In this document: positions 1-13,480 of the stretch, one piece after another
Position numbering within the stretch: the stretch's first letter is position 1
Layout: each line of letters starts with the position of its first letter
Origin: Fratercula arctica
Taxonomy: Eukaryota > Chordata > Aves > Charadriiformes > Alcidae
Reading direction: 5' to 3'
Length of the DNA stretch: 64,000 nt
Assembly: GCA_947846985.1 (NCBI GenBank)
Contig: CANTUZ010000004.1
Coordinates: 11,212,927 to 11,276,926 of the forward strand
Translations under genes and position numbers: made by a program
The notes under the pieces: generated by a model
Database searches by the model: none
What the model saw: the letters and a program-made list of their open reading frames with translations, nothing else
What the model was told of the DNA's origin: nothing

Positions 1-1284
1 TGCACCATGTAATGCAGTATAGTACATCATAGCACATCCCCCAGTGTGTGGACAGTGGCTAGAGTGGGGATATCCTTGTATTTCTTTTCTTTTGACTTCT
101 GATGGCCAGTTTACAAGTAAAAATCAGACTGGATCAGACTGACATACTGCAAGATGACATCAGTCAGTAGCCCACACCAGGTAGCAAACTTCTCTTTCAC
201 AACTGATATGTCAGCGGAGATGTAATCTTGAGATTTCTGTTGATTTGTCTCTGGTGAACAGCACAGTGTGATACTGCCGGCTCTCGGGGGGAAGACAGCT
301 TGCCATTGATGACAGTGAATTATATAGCAAGGTGATGGATACCACCACATGGAGGACAAACCAACAGTCAGGTAAAAGGCACAAAAGCAACCTGGGCCGC
401 ACAGTGAGAAACAGGCAGTAAAGCGCACGCTGTTTAAGGACGTGGATTATCATGCCCTGTTCAGGGCTGTGGGGTTTTGAGAAGAAGTTTGCTGGAAGAG
501 AGCATCATCGGAGGCTGAGGAAAGCATGCGTGCTCTGACCACTGGGGAACAAGTAGGTGATGGCAATGGAGAGGCAAGTTGTTTGATAATAGCTGTTGTG
601 ATGATGGTGGAGGCAGCCACCTGGTTAAAGACCCTGAGGCCCCTAAGAAGAGAGTTGGGTGCATCTCTCCATCCATTACATGCTGCCAGCATGCAATTAG
701 GCTGCAGTGAAGCAGTCATTAATTGGCTAATTGTGTAACACGCAGCATTATGGGGGGCACAACCCCAATCTTTTTCTTACTCACTGTTCAGCCAGTGGGA
801 GTCTTCCTCCTCCCCTCTGCTTGTGAAGCAGTTAGTTAATACAGTGCAGCTTTCAACACAGCAAAGATGACTTTGGTTGAATGAAATGACTGTTCGCGAA
901 GTAGATGTTGAAAACAGTTACGCTTTTCTTCCCTTGTCACTGGGTGAGCTAGCACACGTGATGAGTTAGGAGCTGCATTGGATGCTTGCATAACCGCGTG
1001 TACTACACCATTTGGAAAGGTTTACTTCCAGCAGCTTGCAGCAAACTCATGTCATGCATGCTGTTTTTCCAGTCATTAAAATGCAGTCATTTTGGTTGTG
1101 GCTTTCTTTCACGTAGCCAGGCCACACCATGTGCTGAAGTAACAAACTTTTTTTTTTTTTTTTTTTATCAAGAAAGGTAATTTCTGAAATTTGCAATGTT
1201 TGGTGCTTGTTCATTTTCCCTTTCTAGCAATGGATGGGGATGTACAAGTTCAGAAGTTTCTAGCCTTGGAGAAAGAAGGAAGTT
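1..1284. other. Non-coding DNA, no gene recognised
   Basis: Several short overlapping open frames on both strands between 111 and 738 lack recognisable domains and reflect a locally GC-richer patch. A run of 19 T lies at 1148-1166, about 120 bases upstream of the CR1 insertion. No promoter, exon or RNA gene can be supported. Confidence 0.6.
1148..1166. repeat. Poly-T tract (T19)
   Basis: Uninterrupted run of 19 T. It could be a simple homopolymer or the reverse of an A-tail, but no retroposed sequence is recognisable next to it. Confidence 0.9.
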
Positions 1285-1535
1285 GTGACCGTTTCTTAAA
1301 CTGGAAGAAGGTACATTTAGATATTGGGAAGAAATTTTTCACTATGAGGGTGGTGAGGCACTGGGACAGGTTGCCCAGAGAAGCTGTGGATGCCCCATCC
1401 CTGGAAGCGTCCAAGGCCAGGCTGGATGGGGCTTTGAGCAGCCTGGTCTAGCGGGAGGTATCCCTGGCCATGGCAGGGGGGTTGGAACTGATGATCTTTA
1501 AGGTCCCTTCCAACCCAAACCATTCTATGATTTCT
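1285..1535 (+). mobile_element. CR1 LINE, 5'-truncated 3' end (relatively young copy)
   Basis: This is the 3' end of a chicken-repeat-1 (CR1) non-LTR retrotransposon in sense orientation. The last part of ORF2 is still open from about 1291 to the TAG at 1449-1451. It shows the familiar C-terminal pattern (a DIGKKFF-like stretch, then VVRHWDRLP and EAVDAPSLE). The short 3' UTR follows, containing GATGATCTTTAAGGTCCCTTCCAACC, and ends in the tail octamer ATTCTATG at 1522-1529. Sequence quality is much better than in the other CR1 copies here, so this is the youngest insertion. The rest of ORF2, including the endonuclease and reverse transcriptase, is missing because of the 5' truncation usual for CR1. 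It cannot mobilise itself. The left edge is approximate. Confidence 0.95.
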
Positions 1536-4500
1536 ACTTAAGTTTAGTTTAGTATTTCTATTGCAAGATGTAAGAAGGAAAAAATTGATTGTGGAAGTAA
1601 CACAAGTGACTTAGAACAGAAATGCAGAAGGCAATTTAAAAGATTAATTTGAGCCTTAAATATATTATACATCTCAGCACTGCAATGGACTCTTCAAGTG
1701 TCCCTATGGCAGCTAATACCATTTTGAAAATGTGGCTTTCGTAGCATTAATTTATTGTTCGACTAGTTTACCATGACTTCATGCTTTCTGTACGGAGGGG
1801 TGTAGCGTTGCATATGTTGATCCGAAAGTTAGTACAATTTGTCACTGCCACCACCTAAATAGCTGCTAGTTCTTTCAATATCATGCTATTGCAAAAGTGC
1901 AGGGCTTTTTATTTTATTTTTCTTTCTTAGCCTTGTGATTCTTGCTTCTTGGCTTAAGCCTTGTCAGGTATATTCATAAGGTGTTTCTGACCTCCTGCAA
2001 TTCAAGAAGGAAAAAGAAAGAACCTTACAGTGTGTGTAAATATCAACGGATGCAACGTTTAGCCACACGGAAAGTTCTGGCATTGTAAAGACAGCTCTGT
2101 ACAGGTTTTACTAACTGCTTTAAGAAAACTTCCAGGCCTCCTCCTTTTCTATGGTTATGGAGATTTTGGGGTTTATTTTTTGTGTTGCTGTTTTTTAGTC
2201 TGGAAGTGCTAACTGATGGATAAAGTAGGTTTATGTTGTATTATTTATTTGGAAAATCTGCTGCTGTTGTCCACGGCAGCTCAGAGATCTAAAACGGTGA
2301 ATGAATTTAAAATATTTAAAATCCAGTGCCACCACAGATAGCATATATTGGAAACTCCAAAGATACTGAGGAGAATCATCTTGTGGACATTTGTTAAGTC
2401 TAATGCTTAGAGGAAAGGAAGAAGATACTATCTGTATCTGCAAGGAGGAAGGGAGTAATTCAGTTAGTATGTGGACGTTGAGAGCAACGCAGTGCTTATA
2501 GGCATAAGAGAGCCAAGGGAGTGTATTAGCTTAATGTGGACCCTGATACACTATACCCGCCTTTTCTCCTATGAGAAGATATATTTGCACATGTAATCAA
2601 TATTTCTTAAACGCCAAACTTTGCTGGCTTGCAAATTGCAAGATGTTTGTCATTTATCATACCTTTTAGACCACTCTTGTGGCCTGTCACTATAGCAACC
2701 CTATTGGCTTCTGCAGCAACACCTGGTCCTATCAGTAGCTTTACCCTGTTGAAGTTTCTTCATAAATAATCCATGTGAAAGTGAATGTAGCTGTCATGTT
2801 AATTTGTGGCTAACCTGGTTCTGGCAAGTTTATAATTATATTTATGAAGCAAATAAAGCAGATTGTTTGGTTTTTCTTCAGCAATGACTTAACACAAACT
2901 GACAGAAACAAATAAAAAAAGCTTTACTAATCACAGTAAAAGTAAAAAAAAAAAAAAAAAAAGCCACAAGGATGTTCTAGTTACTATCTCACAAATACAT
3001 TCCTAAATCTGGCCTACTGTCTGTCTGACCTCTAGTTAATAAACATAGTGGTACTATTTACAAAGTGTGTTTACCTTCACATTATATACAACCTTTGGTT
3101 GCTTAATTCTCTTTCTCCTCCACTTTCTCCCTTCAACTCTTTTCTAACTTTGTCCCCACCCCTTAAAGTTGGGGATAGCATCCATGGATGGCAAAGTAAC
3201 AGTTATGTTTAAAAATACTGCCTTAAATCTAGGAGGACACAGTTGAGGTAGGCTTCTGTTCACCACTCAAACTAAATGTGGGTAACAGTAGGCTGAGGGT
3301 TCGCATCTCCCTTGAGTTCCAGTGTCTCCTCTCCAGATTTGGTATTAATTTTGTGGCAGACCTTTTCATACGTAGGTCAAAGAATCACTAGCTTTAGAAG
3401 GAGTCAAAAAATTGTAAATTGTGTTAACACTTTTTTATTGCATTTGATACCTGAATATATGGGTGGGAGGTAGCTGGAGCAGTAGAAGTCTGCAGTTCTA
3501 CCCTTCTGTTGCTTCAGCAGACAGTCCGACTGGAAAATGCAATATTGCTGGTATAAAGTAGTAGCAAATAACCTGGGACTGAAAATAAACTATTTGAGAA
3601 ACTGTAAGGGAAAAGTGTGCCCACAGGACATAATATCCTCCGGAATTACTCCTTATACATCACTGTTCAAGTCTGATGAAAACTTTCTGATTACTTTCAG
3701 AGGACTAGATTGTTATCTCTTCAGCCAAGATAAACAGCTAAGTTCACAAAATACCGATTGTCATCAGTGGGCACTGCAGCCTGGCACTGAAAAAGATACG
3801 CAGATGACATAATTATCATTCCCTGTCTCTTTTCTCGTTTGACAAAATGACTGTTTAAACTACTAGTAAATTTTATGGATTATATGTCTGTTTATAGAGA
3901 TACTGTGCACTATAGTTATCTCTCTGGCAACTGAAATAAACTTATTTTATCTGTTAAGGGATTGCTAAGGCATATGTTTAATTTATTTGAGATTCTATTA
4001 TTACTATTTCCTGTATTACAGGAGACCTTCATTAATTTAGAGCAATGCGGCACTTTTTTTAGTTCACATCATATAGAACAATTTCTCAGTTCATAATTAT
4101 ACCATCCTGCCAATTATTCTTTCTGCCATTCTCTGAAAAGAATTCTTTAAATAACAGTATATATGACCTGACTTACAAAACCAAAGTAACCAAATCTGCT
4201 GAAATCAAAGTAAACCTTTTTTCAGGAGTTAAATGAAGTCGGTCTGTACAAGACAGCTACAACTCATATTGTAGGATTTTTGCTGTAGAAAATTAGCTTC
4301 TTCAGTTTGCTGCCTCTTCTTTTACAAATGCCAGTTCGGTTAAGAGTGTCTGCAAGTTTCTGTGTATATAATTCATAGAGGAATTACATCTGGAGATGCT
4401 GCCTACTGAAATAGCTGACCCGCTTTTATCCCCTGAAGGATATTCGTTCAACGCATCCCCTGAAAAAAAGGATTTGCTACTTCATCACAGTGTAATACTT

Positions 4501-5498
4501 AACAACAACGAAACACATGCATAAAAATCTTGTGGAACTGAACAAGGCCATTAATGCAGGAGCAGTGAGTGAGAATGTAATAGAAAATGAGAGACAGAGA
4601 AAGGAACCTCCTTGTCAGCTTCCTCTCCACGGTGTGTGGGTGAGTCAGAGAGGACAGTCTGCCTCTGTCACAAGAATGCAAAGTCCAGCTGGTGACTCTG
4701 ACCTTACTACTTCCAGGGCGTACAAAGAGAGGACAATCCTTATAAACTGTATCTCGTTAGCATTTTGAAAGAACTCCTTTCTGAAAGCTGAAGGCAGTTA
4801 TGAATACAGGTGATTAAGTACAATTTTAGATATTGATACATATGCAGGTGCAGAGAGTTCTTGTCTGAGCAGCCTATTGTGTGAAAATAAAGAAATTAGA
4901 CCAGACCTTGATATATCTGATTGAATAATCTCACTTGTATTGGATATTAATTCAGTGACTCCCTGGCCAAAAATGTAATTACCACTGCATGTATGTCTTT
5001 AAGATGGGGTTATCGTATGATCATGAAACAGTATTCAAAACAGAATCCAAAAGGTATCGCATGGAAAGGCTTTGCTACCTACATGGGACAGGGTCCCAGT
5101 AGAGCCAGCATAAAGATTTTCTCTTGATCAAACCGGTAACACCACTTATTTCAGAAAAGAAACGTCATGCAGTTCTCTGCTCTTCCCAGGCTCAATACCC
5201 AGAGGGGAACCAGAAGCCACACGCTCGCTCCTTTGCCTGTGCACAGTTTCTGCTTGACGTGTCTTGGGTTGTTCCTTCAGGAGACTGACTTGTAGAGTGT
5301 AAGAGGTGCTGAGAATTCAGAAGTCATCTACAAAAGGAAGAAATAAGGTAATTATGCCTGTACTTTCATCTTTACAGTGTACTGTAAATCTTTAACATTT
5401 GGCAGTGAAAGAGGCTGAAGTGTGTCAGTAAAGTCTTCCATAACCAGCTAAATTATTATGGAATGTTTTTCAGGGCAAATGAAGGTCAAGAAATGGAT
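1536..5498. other. Non-coding AT-rich DNA, no gene recognised
   Basis: Single-copy-looking sequence. Open frames up to 91 codons (3537-3812, plus strand) have no recognisable domain or flanking splice pattern. A run of 19 A occurs at 2944-2962. No transposable element could be recognised by eye. Confidence 0.6.
2944..2962. repeat. Poly-A tract (A19)
   Basis: Uninterrupted run of 19 A. It could be the tail of a retroposed copy, but the sequence upstream matches no element or gene that I recognise. Confidence 0.9.
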
Positions 5499-5523
5499 GG
5501 GGGGGAGGGGGAGGAGGAGGAGA
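5499..5523 (+). repeat. G-rich polypurine tract
   Basis: G7, A, G5, then GA-GGA repeats. This is a pure purine stretch that could adopt a G-quadruplex or triplex structure. No gene is nearby to suggest a promoter role. Confidence 0.7.
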
Positions 5524-8500
5524 TGCATCTCCAGAGTCTCTATTAAGAGCGACTAGGTTTGAATTTTACTTACATTCCTCACACATGTGTCTGTGTGAAA
5601 ATGGTAACACTTCTCGTGATAGTTTTTAAAAAGATTGCAACATTTTAAAATGTTACATAGATTTTCTGGTATGACTTACCCCATTGTCTACAGCAGGAGT
5701 GCTCATGTGAAAAGGTGAATGAGATTATTTGGTTATTTTTTGACTTCTTGCTTAGTCTGTCTACTCTGATTCTAGTATCATCTGTCTTTAAGAATCAGCA
5801 TTTCTGCAGTCTTTCCAGTTTCTTCTTGATTTCTGTCAGTAATTTTTAGATTCAGATTTGGAAAACACCATATACGGTCCTGTTCTTTCCTGTTTTCTTT
5901 TTCTTACGGAGGTAGGAAAAGTACAGAATGCCACATTTGTTATATGAGAGAAAAGGGATGGCTTTAAAAACTAGGGAAGAGTTTGGCTAAGTATGCTTTT
6001 TGAGTACAAATATGACTCAGCAATTAAATTTGATGATGAAAAAAACATCAGGAACAAAAGCCAACTAAATTATCTACTACATTAGGGATCAGCCCTCCCC
6101 CCCAGTTTTATCTCAACAGCACAACCTTACAGGCAGCTTTCTAAACTTCAAGACTTTCAAGAAGTAGCTGCAAAGAAGCGAGCCACCACAAATAAATGTT
6201 ACTATCATTTTGTGAAGTTCCTACAAATCTCTTAATTTGTTGCTACTTAGGATGGGGAAAAAAAATGCAATTTAAAATAATTATTTTCAAAATTTTTAAA
6301 ATTTATTAACTTGGTATTCTGGTATTCTGTGTATAGTGTCAGTAGTAGTTGTACATTGATATGGAGCTGAGCAATGGCATACTTACATTTTGCTGGGACA
6401 GCAGAAACTTATTCTAATTGTTATTGATTACTCTAACCTAATCAGTTTCACAAATATTTCTGAGCTTGTAAAAATTCTAAGTTTCTAGTTGTGTCACTTT
6501 GAATTTGCAGGATAGATTGTACTTGTTTTTCTTCAAATGATTGCCTCTATCCAAAGTTACTTTATAGTGATTATTTATTTTTGCTCCTTGCTTTAGTTAG
6601 GAGGAAAATGTTGCACAGTGACCAAGTGATCTCAAAAGTCAAAGCTTTTCCCACCAATTGATCCAAATAGATCTTAGGTGGAGAACTGCTATTTGAGGTT
6701 GTAATTCCTAGGTGTTTGGTAAGCTGATTTAAAGTAGCTAATGCCATTCATCACTGAAATAAGAAAAGCGTATGGGACTGGAGAACAGGATAACTTTAAA
6801 TCTCAGTTTAAGTAGGAAAGTCTGAGTGTACATCTGAAATAATAGCAAATGCTCCACCCCAAATATTCTCAGCATAAAGCACAACATATTTTGATCAGAG
6901 AGTATCTAATGTGGTGCTTGCAAATTTCATAAAATATACATATCCTTCCCTGTCTGATCTTAAAACACTTAGGCTTTAAAAAATTATTATGAAGTGTCTC
7001 ATGTTTATGTGATTTTGCTCTTTTTATTGCATTTTTGGGTGGAGAGGAAAGATAATAAAATAAAAGGACCTTGTAAAGAGAGAAAGCAAATTCTTGTTTA
7101 TAAAATGAAAGTGAATACTACCAAAAGAAAAAAAGTATAGAGGAGCTTCTGTAGGTATGATTGTATCTACAGTACACCTCAAACTAGGTATTTTAAAGGT
7201 AGGTGTGAATAGGAGTCCAGTTCAGAAGATTTATTGAACAGACTGCAGTTTCCTTGTATACACACCTGGGTTTCCTTTCCGTGGAAATCAAGGAGCGTGA
7301 AGATGGTGCACAGCCGTGTCTTGACCCACTGTGTGCAGGGTGCAGGAAACCCAGCATGTACTTGGGCCTAGCAATGGTGAGGTGCCCCCACTTCAGCTGT
7401 GTCCAGTGCCTGTTAATTTATGGTCCTTCTCTGCAAGATAGATTGCCCACAGGACTCTCTGTTAATTAGGCAGCATGGCTACTGCTAGCATCCAACAATT
7501 CTGTCCTAAACTGGATGTGATGCTACATTGAAAGGGATATCCACAGCAAAGAGAGGATGGAAACAGCATTATGTGAAATATCTGTGTTAAAAATACAGCA
7601 CTCTAAATGTGTCACCCTTGGTAAAGCTGGCAGTGCAGCGCTGTGCCTTCCGCTGGAGGGAGGGCGATGAAAACAGGAGGGAAGAACCAGGAGCAGTCTG
7701 CCTGGGAAGGGGCAGCACTGAGAGGTGAACAACAACCCTTGGCATCGCTCTGCAGGTGCCACAAACTGTAGGAAGAAGAAAGAGATGTTCAGCTAATCTG
7801 AGCGGAGCAGGGAATGACTGCTTTGGGACGGGGTACTTGGCTTCTCTGTTTGCTCTGCTTGTGGCCACTTGCTGGCCCTCAAAATATGTGTTTTTGGCGT
7901 CTTTTCTCCCATTGTAGTACCTGGCATACTGTGGCTTATTACCAGTGGTTGCTGGGTCCTAATGTATCCTCTTTGAGATCTGGTTATGGAATCAAGTCCC
8001 ACTTCAACGGAGCCTGCAACCTCCCCTGTGACTCCCTTGCTACGCTGGCTCCTTACGCCTTGCACTGCAGCGGCACTGGTGCTGTGGCATAGTACAGAGC
8101 TAACTCTGAAAACTGTAGGACGTTTTGGAAGAAAGATGTCTGCAAAAAGGTGAAATGATGTCAACCTGAGTAACAAATTCAGGAATTATAGGAATAAGTA
8201 TAATATTTTTTTTTTAGGAAGGGCCTTCATCTATGCTTCAAAATTATTCTAATAACCAGATTTCTTGGCTTCCTACATTTATTTAGGCTTATTTATCCTG
8301 GTCATCTGGTTTTATTTGTACTGCAAACACCTTCTAAGTAATTTTTCAACCTATTAAGCAGTTTGATTTTGAGAGAAAAAGGTTTTTCAAACCTCTTACT
8401 GACGGCAATTTTCAGTGGCTGTCTTGAGGGAGGACACTATGTCACTGATAAGAATTAGAGTCAAAACTTAAGGGGAGCTTGAGTTGATCTGTTTTGTTGA

Positions 8501-10067
8501 TGTGCTAGATGAGTTACTCAAAATGTGGCTCAAAATCAGTCATGGCTGTTTCTTCTTTCTTAATAGGTTTTGGGAGAAGCTGAGAGAAGGATGGGAGAGC
8601 AGTGGGAATTTAGAGGATCTGGAGGAAGGACTTAATATTGCAAAAGTGAGAAAGAAATTGGAATGCATAGGGAAGAACTAGAGTTACTATAGAGAGGACC
8701 AGGGAATAAAAGGATGTAAGTCATAAATCTATAGGAAGAACTTTGATTAGCCATACTCCTTATGAGAGAAGTAATTTAAATGCAGAAATTTTCTGAAGTC
8801 TCAGATCTTTTCATTAATCTCCAGGTTAGCACTTTAAAAAGGTTTGCTATAAATTCAGCACTTGATAGTCTCCTCCCGTTGGTGCAAGACTTCCCTGTAT
8901 TAGATTTTACACCTACTTTTTTTTTTTTTTTTTCTTTCAGAATTAGCGCCAGGCAGCTATATGCCACATGCACGTTGCTCTATTATAGGCAAACTCCAGG
9001 AAGCTCATTAAGTTTTCTTTATGGCTCCTATGCACTGCTGGAACCATACCTAAGTGGGGTGTTTGACTGTCAGTGATTAGGTAGCACAAGGCTATGTACT
9101 TTAGAAAATATCATAGTTGGCATACCGAAATAGACAAGTGTAACAGCACTGCAGAGGACCATTTATTCAACAGGCATTTCAGTTGCATAAACAGTGACAC
9201 TTACCGAGTTCCTGACATTGGCTTCCAGCTTCAATAGTAAAATTGCTTCTGAAAGAGCTTCTGTGTAACCATACAGTATGGCAGAAATACATATATCCTA
9301 AATTCAAGAAAATTGAGCACGTCAGAGATGAGCAGATTCCTACTAGTTTAAAATTTCACTGTTTATAATTCTTTTTTGAGTGGTTTGATGTAAAATACTT
9401 CTTTGAAGGGAAATACCCGTGTGAGAAATATGACATTGGTGGAATATTTCGTGGGGTTTTGAGGGGAAAATAGTCTTGTTACTCAGATATTTTGGTTTAA
9501 CATGATGCTTACTGTAAAGACATTAGGTGACAGACTGGAATAATACCAACAGGTAGGCTACTCCTGAAGCAAAACGGGCCAGGCCTGTTAACTCTTACTA
9601 TGAGTTTTAACTAGTTCTTGTGTTGGTGATCATGAGGAACTGGTGCTGTTATCAAGCTAATCTTTGATAGTACTCTAGTAAAAGCACTACATAGAAATCT
9701 TTTCCTTCTTCCTTTATTCCTTCCCCTTTTCCCAAAATTTCTGATTATCTGTTAATGTTCTTGAATTGTTTTTTTCATAACCAGCCATCTGTTCTATTTT
9801 AGATCTTCCTACTTTCTTCTGCAGCCACACTACTGTAGATTCATTGCACAGTTTTTGTTATATTTGAGTGGATGGGCTGATCTTTCATACCAAAATTAGT
9901 TTCCAACACTTATAAGAAGGCAATAATAAAATGACAGAGAAGATCATACGGAGACCATGCTCTACAGTGTGTGCACTTTACAAAGTTACCAGGCAAGGCC
10001 CACAAAGGTGCTTGTATCACACATGTTTGAAACTGTCTTGTAAAAAGTAAGCCAATACATTGTAGCT
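5524..10067. other. Non-coding DNA, no gene recognised
   Basis: Mostly AT-rich unique sequence. A somewhat GC-richer patch at about 7620-8100 gives overlapping open frames on both strands (up to 127 codons on minus, 7793-8176) without domains. A run of 17 T at 8917-8933 is followed by CTTTCAG, which matches a splice-acceptor consensus, but no exon can be shown. A tandem GGTATTCT pair sits near 6314-6328. Confidence 0.55.
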
Positions 10068-10151
10068 TAGTATTGAGTCTAGCAATTATTATTATTATTA
10101 GTAGTATAATTTATTATTATAATTATTTGTATTAGTATTGAGTCTAGCAAT
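10068..10151. repeat. Duplicated 19-mer flanking an ATT microsatellite
   Basis: The same 19 bases (TAGTATTGAGTCTAGCAAT) occur at 10068-10086 and 10133-10151 in direct orientation. Between them lies an irregular ATT/TTA repeat. The identity of the two copies points to a recent slippage or tandem-duplication event around the microsatellite. Confidence 0.9.
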
Positions 10152-12000
10152 GCCATTAGTCAGCGTGTGCTGCTATCTGTATCAGTCTCACTTAGAAATG
10201 ACAGTGTATTTGAAACATCTGTCCCCTTTAAATTGTTTGATACAGCCTGAGTGGCCCTAAATAAGTCATATTCTCTGTTTTGCAGAGCAGCCCTCCTGTT
10301 TTTATGTGAAACAACAGTGCTCAGTAACTTTTAATACAGTCTTATGCAATGAGGTGTAAATTGTACCAAAACCATAAAAAAATTGATTAGCACAATAACT
10401 TTCTGAAGTTTTGCCACCTGCATCGTTTTATTAGGGGCATTGCAGTAATTGCAGGGACCAGTGGGACGCACTCACAGGAGGACAGAACTGGGCAGCTTCT
10501 GCTGTGGCTTCTCCGTGCAGCCCACCCAAGCAGCGGCAGAGTCAAGGTCGCAGTCAGCACCTTTCCGACCCCGCAGCCCCGGCCACGGCTCAGTTTGCCC
10601 CATAAGTTAGAATAACCGTGAGCTGCTCTGATTTCTCTTGGCAGAAAAAGCTCCCTGGAGGCATTCCTCTGTTTCGGAATACTTTGTGTTAGTCGGAGAC
10701 ACTGCTTAAGATACTGTCTCTGTGTCAAGGACAGGGAATACGTTGCATAAAGCACTTTGCTCAGAGGCCTGTTAAAGGCACCTTTATGTCTCTAATGGAC
10801 TAGAGCAGTGCATGAGGGATTATTCAAAGGGCAGGAATGATCTTCCCCTTGTTTCAAGAAATATTAGTATCTCACAGACCACATTTTCATTTTCGTACAG
10901 CACTTCACAAGCCAAGTGAATGCTTCAGGACAAGTCTGTTATTACTCAGGAACAGTAGAGGATGGGAGGCAATATATTTATTTCTAGGAAGGGCATCTTC
11001 TGTCAATTCTCATTTTCTCCTTGGTTTTGAGCTTGCCTAGGAGCAATTCTAGTGAGATCTGAAGGGAATCGCCACGGGAGGTCACTGTGAACAGGAGTCC
11101 CTAAGAAGGTCTCAGAGGCCCTCTGCTAGGAGATGGGGGGACATTTTTTACTTTCTCTAATAGCTTCTACAAAACAACAAGCTCTTCTTCGCCACCCCCC
11201 AATAATAACCCACATACTTGTGTGAGATAGTATAGTTTTTCTGTACCTGAAATAAAATTAGAGACGATACAGTAATGGGTTCACAGCATGGATTATCTCC
11301 ATGGCAATATATCTTATACTTTGGAAACTACTTGGTCTAGATGAAGTATGTTAACCCTTTGTTTTCTAACTAGATGCAAAAAAAGATGCCTGAATTACTC
11401 TAATCAGGTAATTTGGTACTGTAACTCTTTTTTTCTTTTTCTTTTTTTTTTTTAATATCCCCGTTTTCTGTATCCTCCCTGTATCTTTCCTACTCTATTA
11501 AGCTGGCATAATTAATTTTCACTCCATTGTGTATTACTTTCTTGCCATCAACTGCAGGTAAAATCGCAGTTCTCCAGCATCTATATGAGACAAAAGAAGC
11601 ACTTTTAGACTTTCATATTAAGTACCAAATACCTTAGAGGTGTAGAAGGTGGAAGCTCTGAGCATGTCTCTTTCCCCTTGGGCTATCTTCCAGTGACTTG
11701 TGTGCTGTTCCACTTGGCCGTGGCCTGCTAATACCTGGTTAGAAACCAAGAGAATAAATGAACTGATGATGGCTAAATATTTACCACCCCGATTCCATTT
11801 TTTCTATATTCTTTGTTTTGTAACCCTGTTGCCACTGTTGATTTCCAAAAAAATCCACAGCAAAGCATGTTACCTATTACATTTTGACTTCAAGGAAAGG
11901 GCAAAGAGCCTTTTCTTAAGAAACAGTTTCATCATCAAAGTAATGCACAAAAAACTTAAAGAAAACATTAGAAGAGAATGATAGAAATGTTGGTTGAAAA
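10152..12000. other. Non-coding DNA, no gene recognised
   Basis: A GC-richer patch at about 10440-10620 holds a 122-codon minus-strand frame (10387-10755) with no recognisable domain. The remainder is AT-rich. A pyrimidine-rich tract of mostly T lies near 11426-11454. Confidence 0.55.
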
Positions 12001-12002
12001 GG

Positions 12003-12745
12003 AGGTCACCCTGTGGAGCATTCCTCTCAAGCCAAGATTGTCACCAACCCTAGATCAGGCCAGCCAGGGCTTGGACTGCTGGAGTATGGAGAACTTCCAA
12101 GGATGGAGTTTGCACTGCCTCTCGGGCTAATGCCTTCCAGCCCTGCCCTCCCCTCCCAATGGGGAACTCTTTCCACCAGGATGTTATAGTATCCACCAGT
12201 ATGAGGCAGAGCTGGGCTGTGTTATGTTTCTAAGTGCTCTCCACGTAGCTGCAGGCTGCATAGCCACCTACTCCCTGAACTATACAAACCCAGCTTCCTC
12301 AGTCCCTCCTCACAAGTCATGTGCTGTAGGGCCGTTATTATCTTGGTAGTCTTCTGCTGGATTTTCTCCAAATTCTCAACATCTCTCTTGAGCTGGAGAG
12401 TCCAAAAACGGGTCACGGTATTTCAGGTGAGCCTCAACGAGTGCTGGGTTTAGATGAGTATAATAATTTATCTTGCTGTGCTGGTGGTTCTCCTTGTGAA
12501 TGTGCATGTGGAGTTTGCCTTGTTCTAATGAGAGCACAGTCTTTAGCTTATTTTCAATGAGGCATCCACAGCAACCACCAGACCTTTTCTAGCATAGCTG
12601 GTACTCTGCAGTTTGGCTTCCAGCCTGCGCTGACACACAAGGTTATTCTGCCCTAGGTGCAGAACTTCTTGCTCTTCCTTGTTGAACTTGAGTTGGCCTG
12701 ATTCTGAAGCTTTTCAAGGTCCTTCTGGACTGACTGGGTAAATCT
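12003..12745 (-). mobile_element. CR1 LINE fragment, antisense, older subfamily
   Basis: Read on the minus strand, this is the C-terminal part of CR1 ORF2 plus its 3' UTR. Recognisable landmarks on the plus strand are the block at 12080-12135 (CTTCCAAGGATGGAG), the stretch at 12290-12420 that reverse-translates to the CR1 pattern of LKRDVENLEKIQQ followed by EEGLRKLGL, and the block at 12650-12740 around the reverse of the CR1 segment encoding the cysteine-less LNKEE-type region. A 64-codon minus-strand frame at 12222-12416 survives, but the full frame is broken by indels. About 60 bases near 12480-12540 fit the family poorly and may be an insertion or heavy divergence. It is clearly older than the copy at 1285, and element ends are approximate. 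Confidence 0.88.
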
Positions 12746-13480
12746 CCCTGCTCAGAGATTGAATCTCTGAAATATGTTAAAAGTTCAGACTTAGCCAATT
12801 TAACCACATTGCATTAGGTTTATTAGAAGAGCGAGTCTCTTCGTTGTTATTAGAGACACATCATGCAGTTAATTTCTTTCCCCTTGCTATAAAACATTTT
12901 GAACAAGAGTGTTCTGCTGAAATAGAAGATCTGTGCCTGATCTTGACCCGTGTGCTCTAACTTGCATTATCATCTATTCTGTAAACTCCCTAAGGTCTGA
13001 GTTTTATCTTCCTTATTTGTTGTACTGCAGTCAATCCAGATCAGACTAAAACAAGAAGTTTTACCTAGTCCAGTTCAAAACAGGCATTCTGGATTCTGGC
13101 TGGCCCATTTCAAGTATTACGAGTCTTGTAGCTATAGTTAGTTCACAAGCTAATTTATTTCAGAATTGTCTTAAGCATCAGCAGTTTTCAAAAGGCAAAA
13201 ACTCAATTCTGCCAGGACCCAATGCAGCAAATTCTGCCAGTAATTATTGTATTTTATTTCACTGATCAACATAAAGCTATTCCTCATTTCAAAACGCAAA
13301 AAATAAGAACAGCATTAAGATCGGTTGTGTTTTTTTTCTGTTTTTATTGAGTTAAAAGGTCTATTTCTTGCTTTACTTCACCACTGAATCATTTCAAAAT
13401 CATTGAAGGCAAAGGTGTTACACTAGTATAAAATCAATAAGAAGGGAGCTAAAAGGGCCATGCTTTCTACATGCAGAGAA
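12746..13480. other. Non-coding DNA, no gene recognised
   Basis: AT-rich unique sequence with no open frame over 60 codons and no recognisable repeat. Confidence 0.6.

Noticed and set aside
1191..1451. 86-codon plus-strand open frame as a gene
   Set aside because: Its second half is the C-terminal end of CR1 ORF2 and its first half is unrelated flanking sequence.
7793..8176. 127-codon minus frame with an overlapping 92-codon plus frame
   Set aside because: Overlapping frames on both strands in a GC-richer patch with no domain are typical chance frames.
12222..12416. 64-codon minus-strand frame as a gene
   Set aside because: It is the surviving part of CR1 ORF2 in an antisense element.
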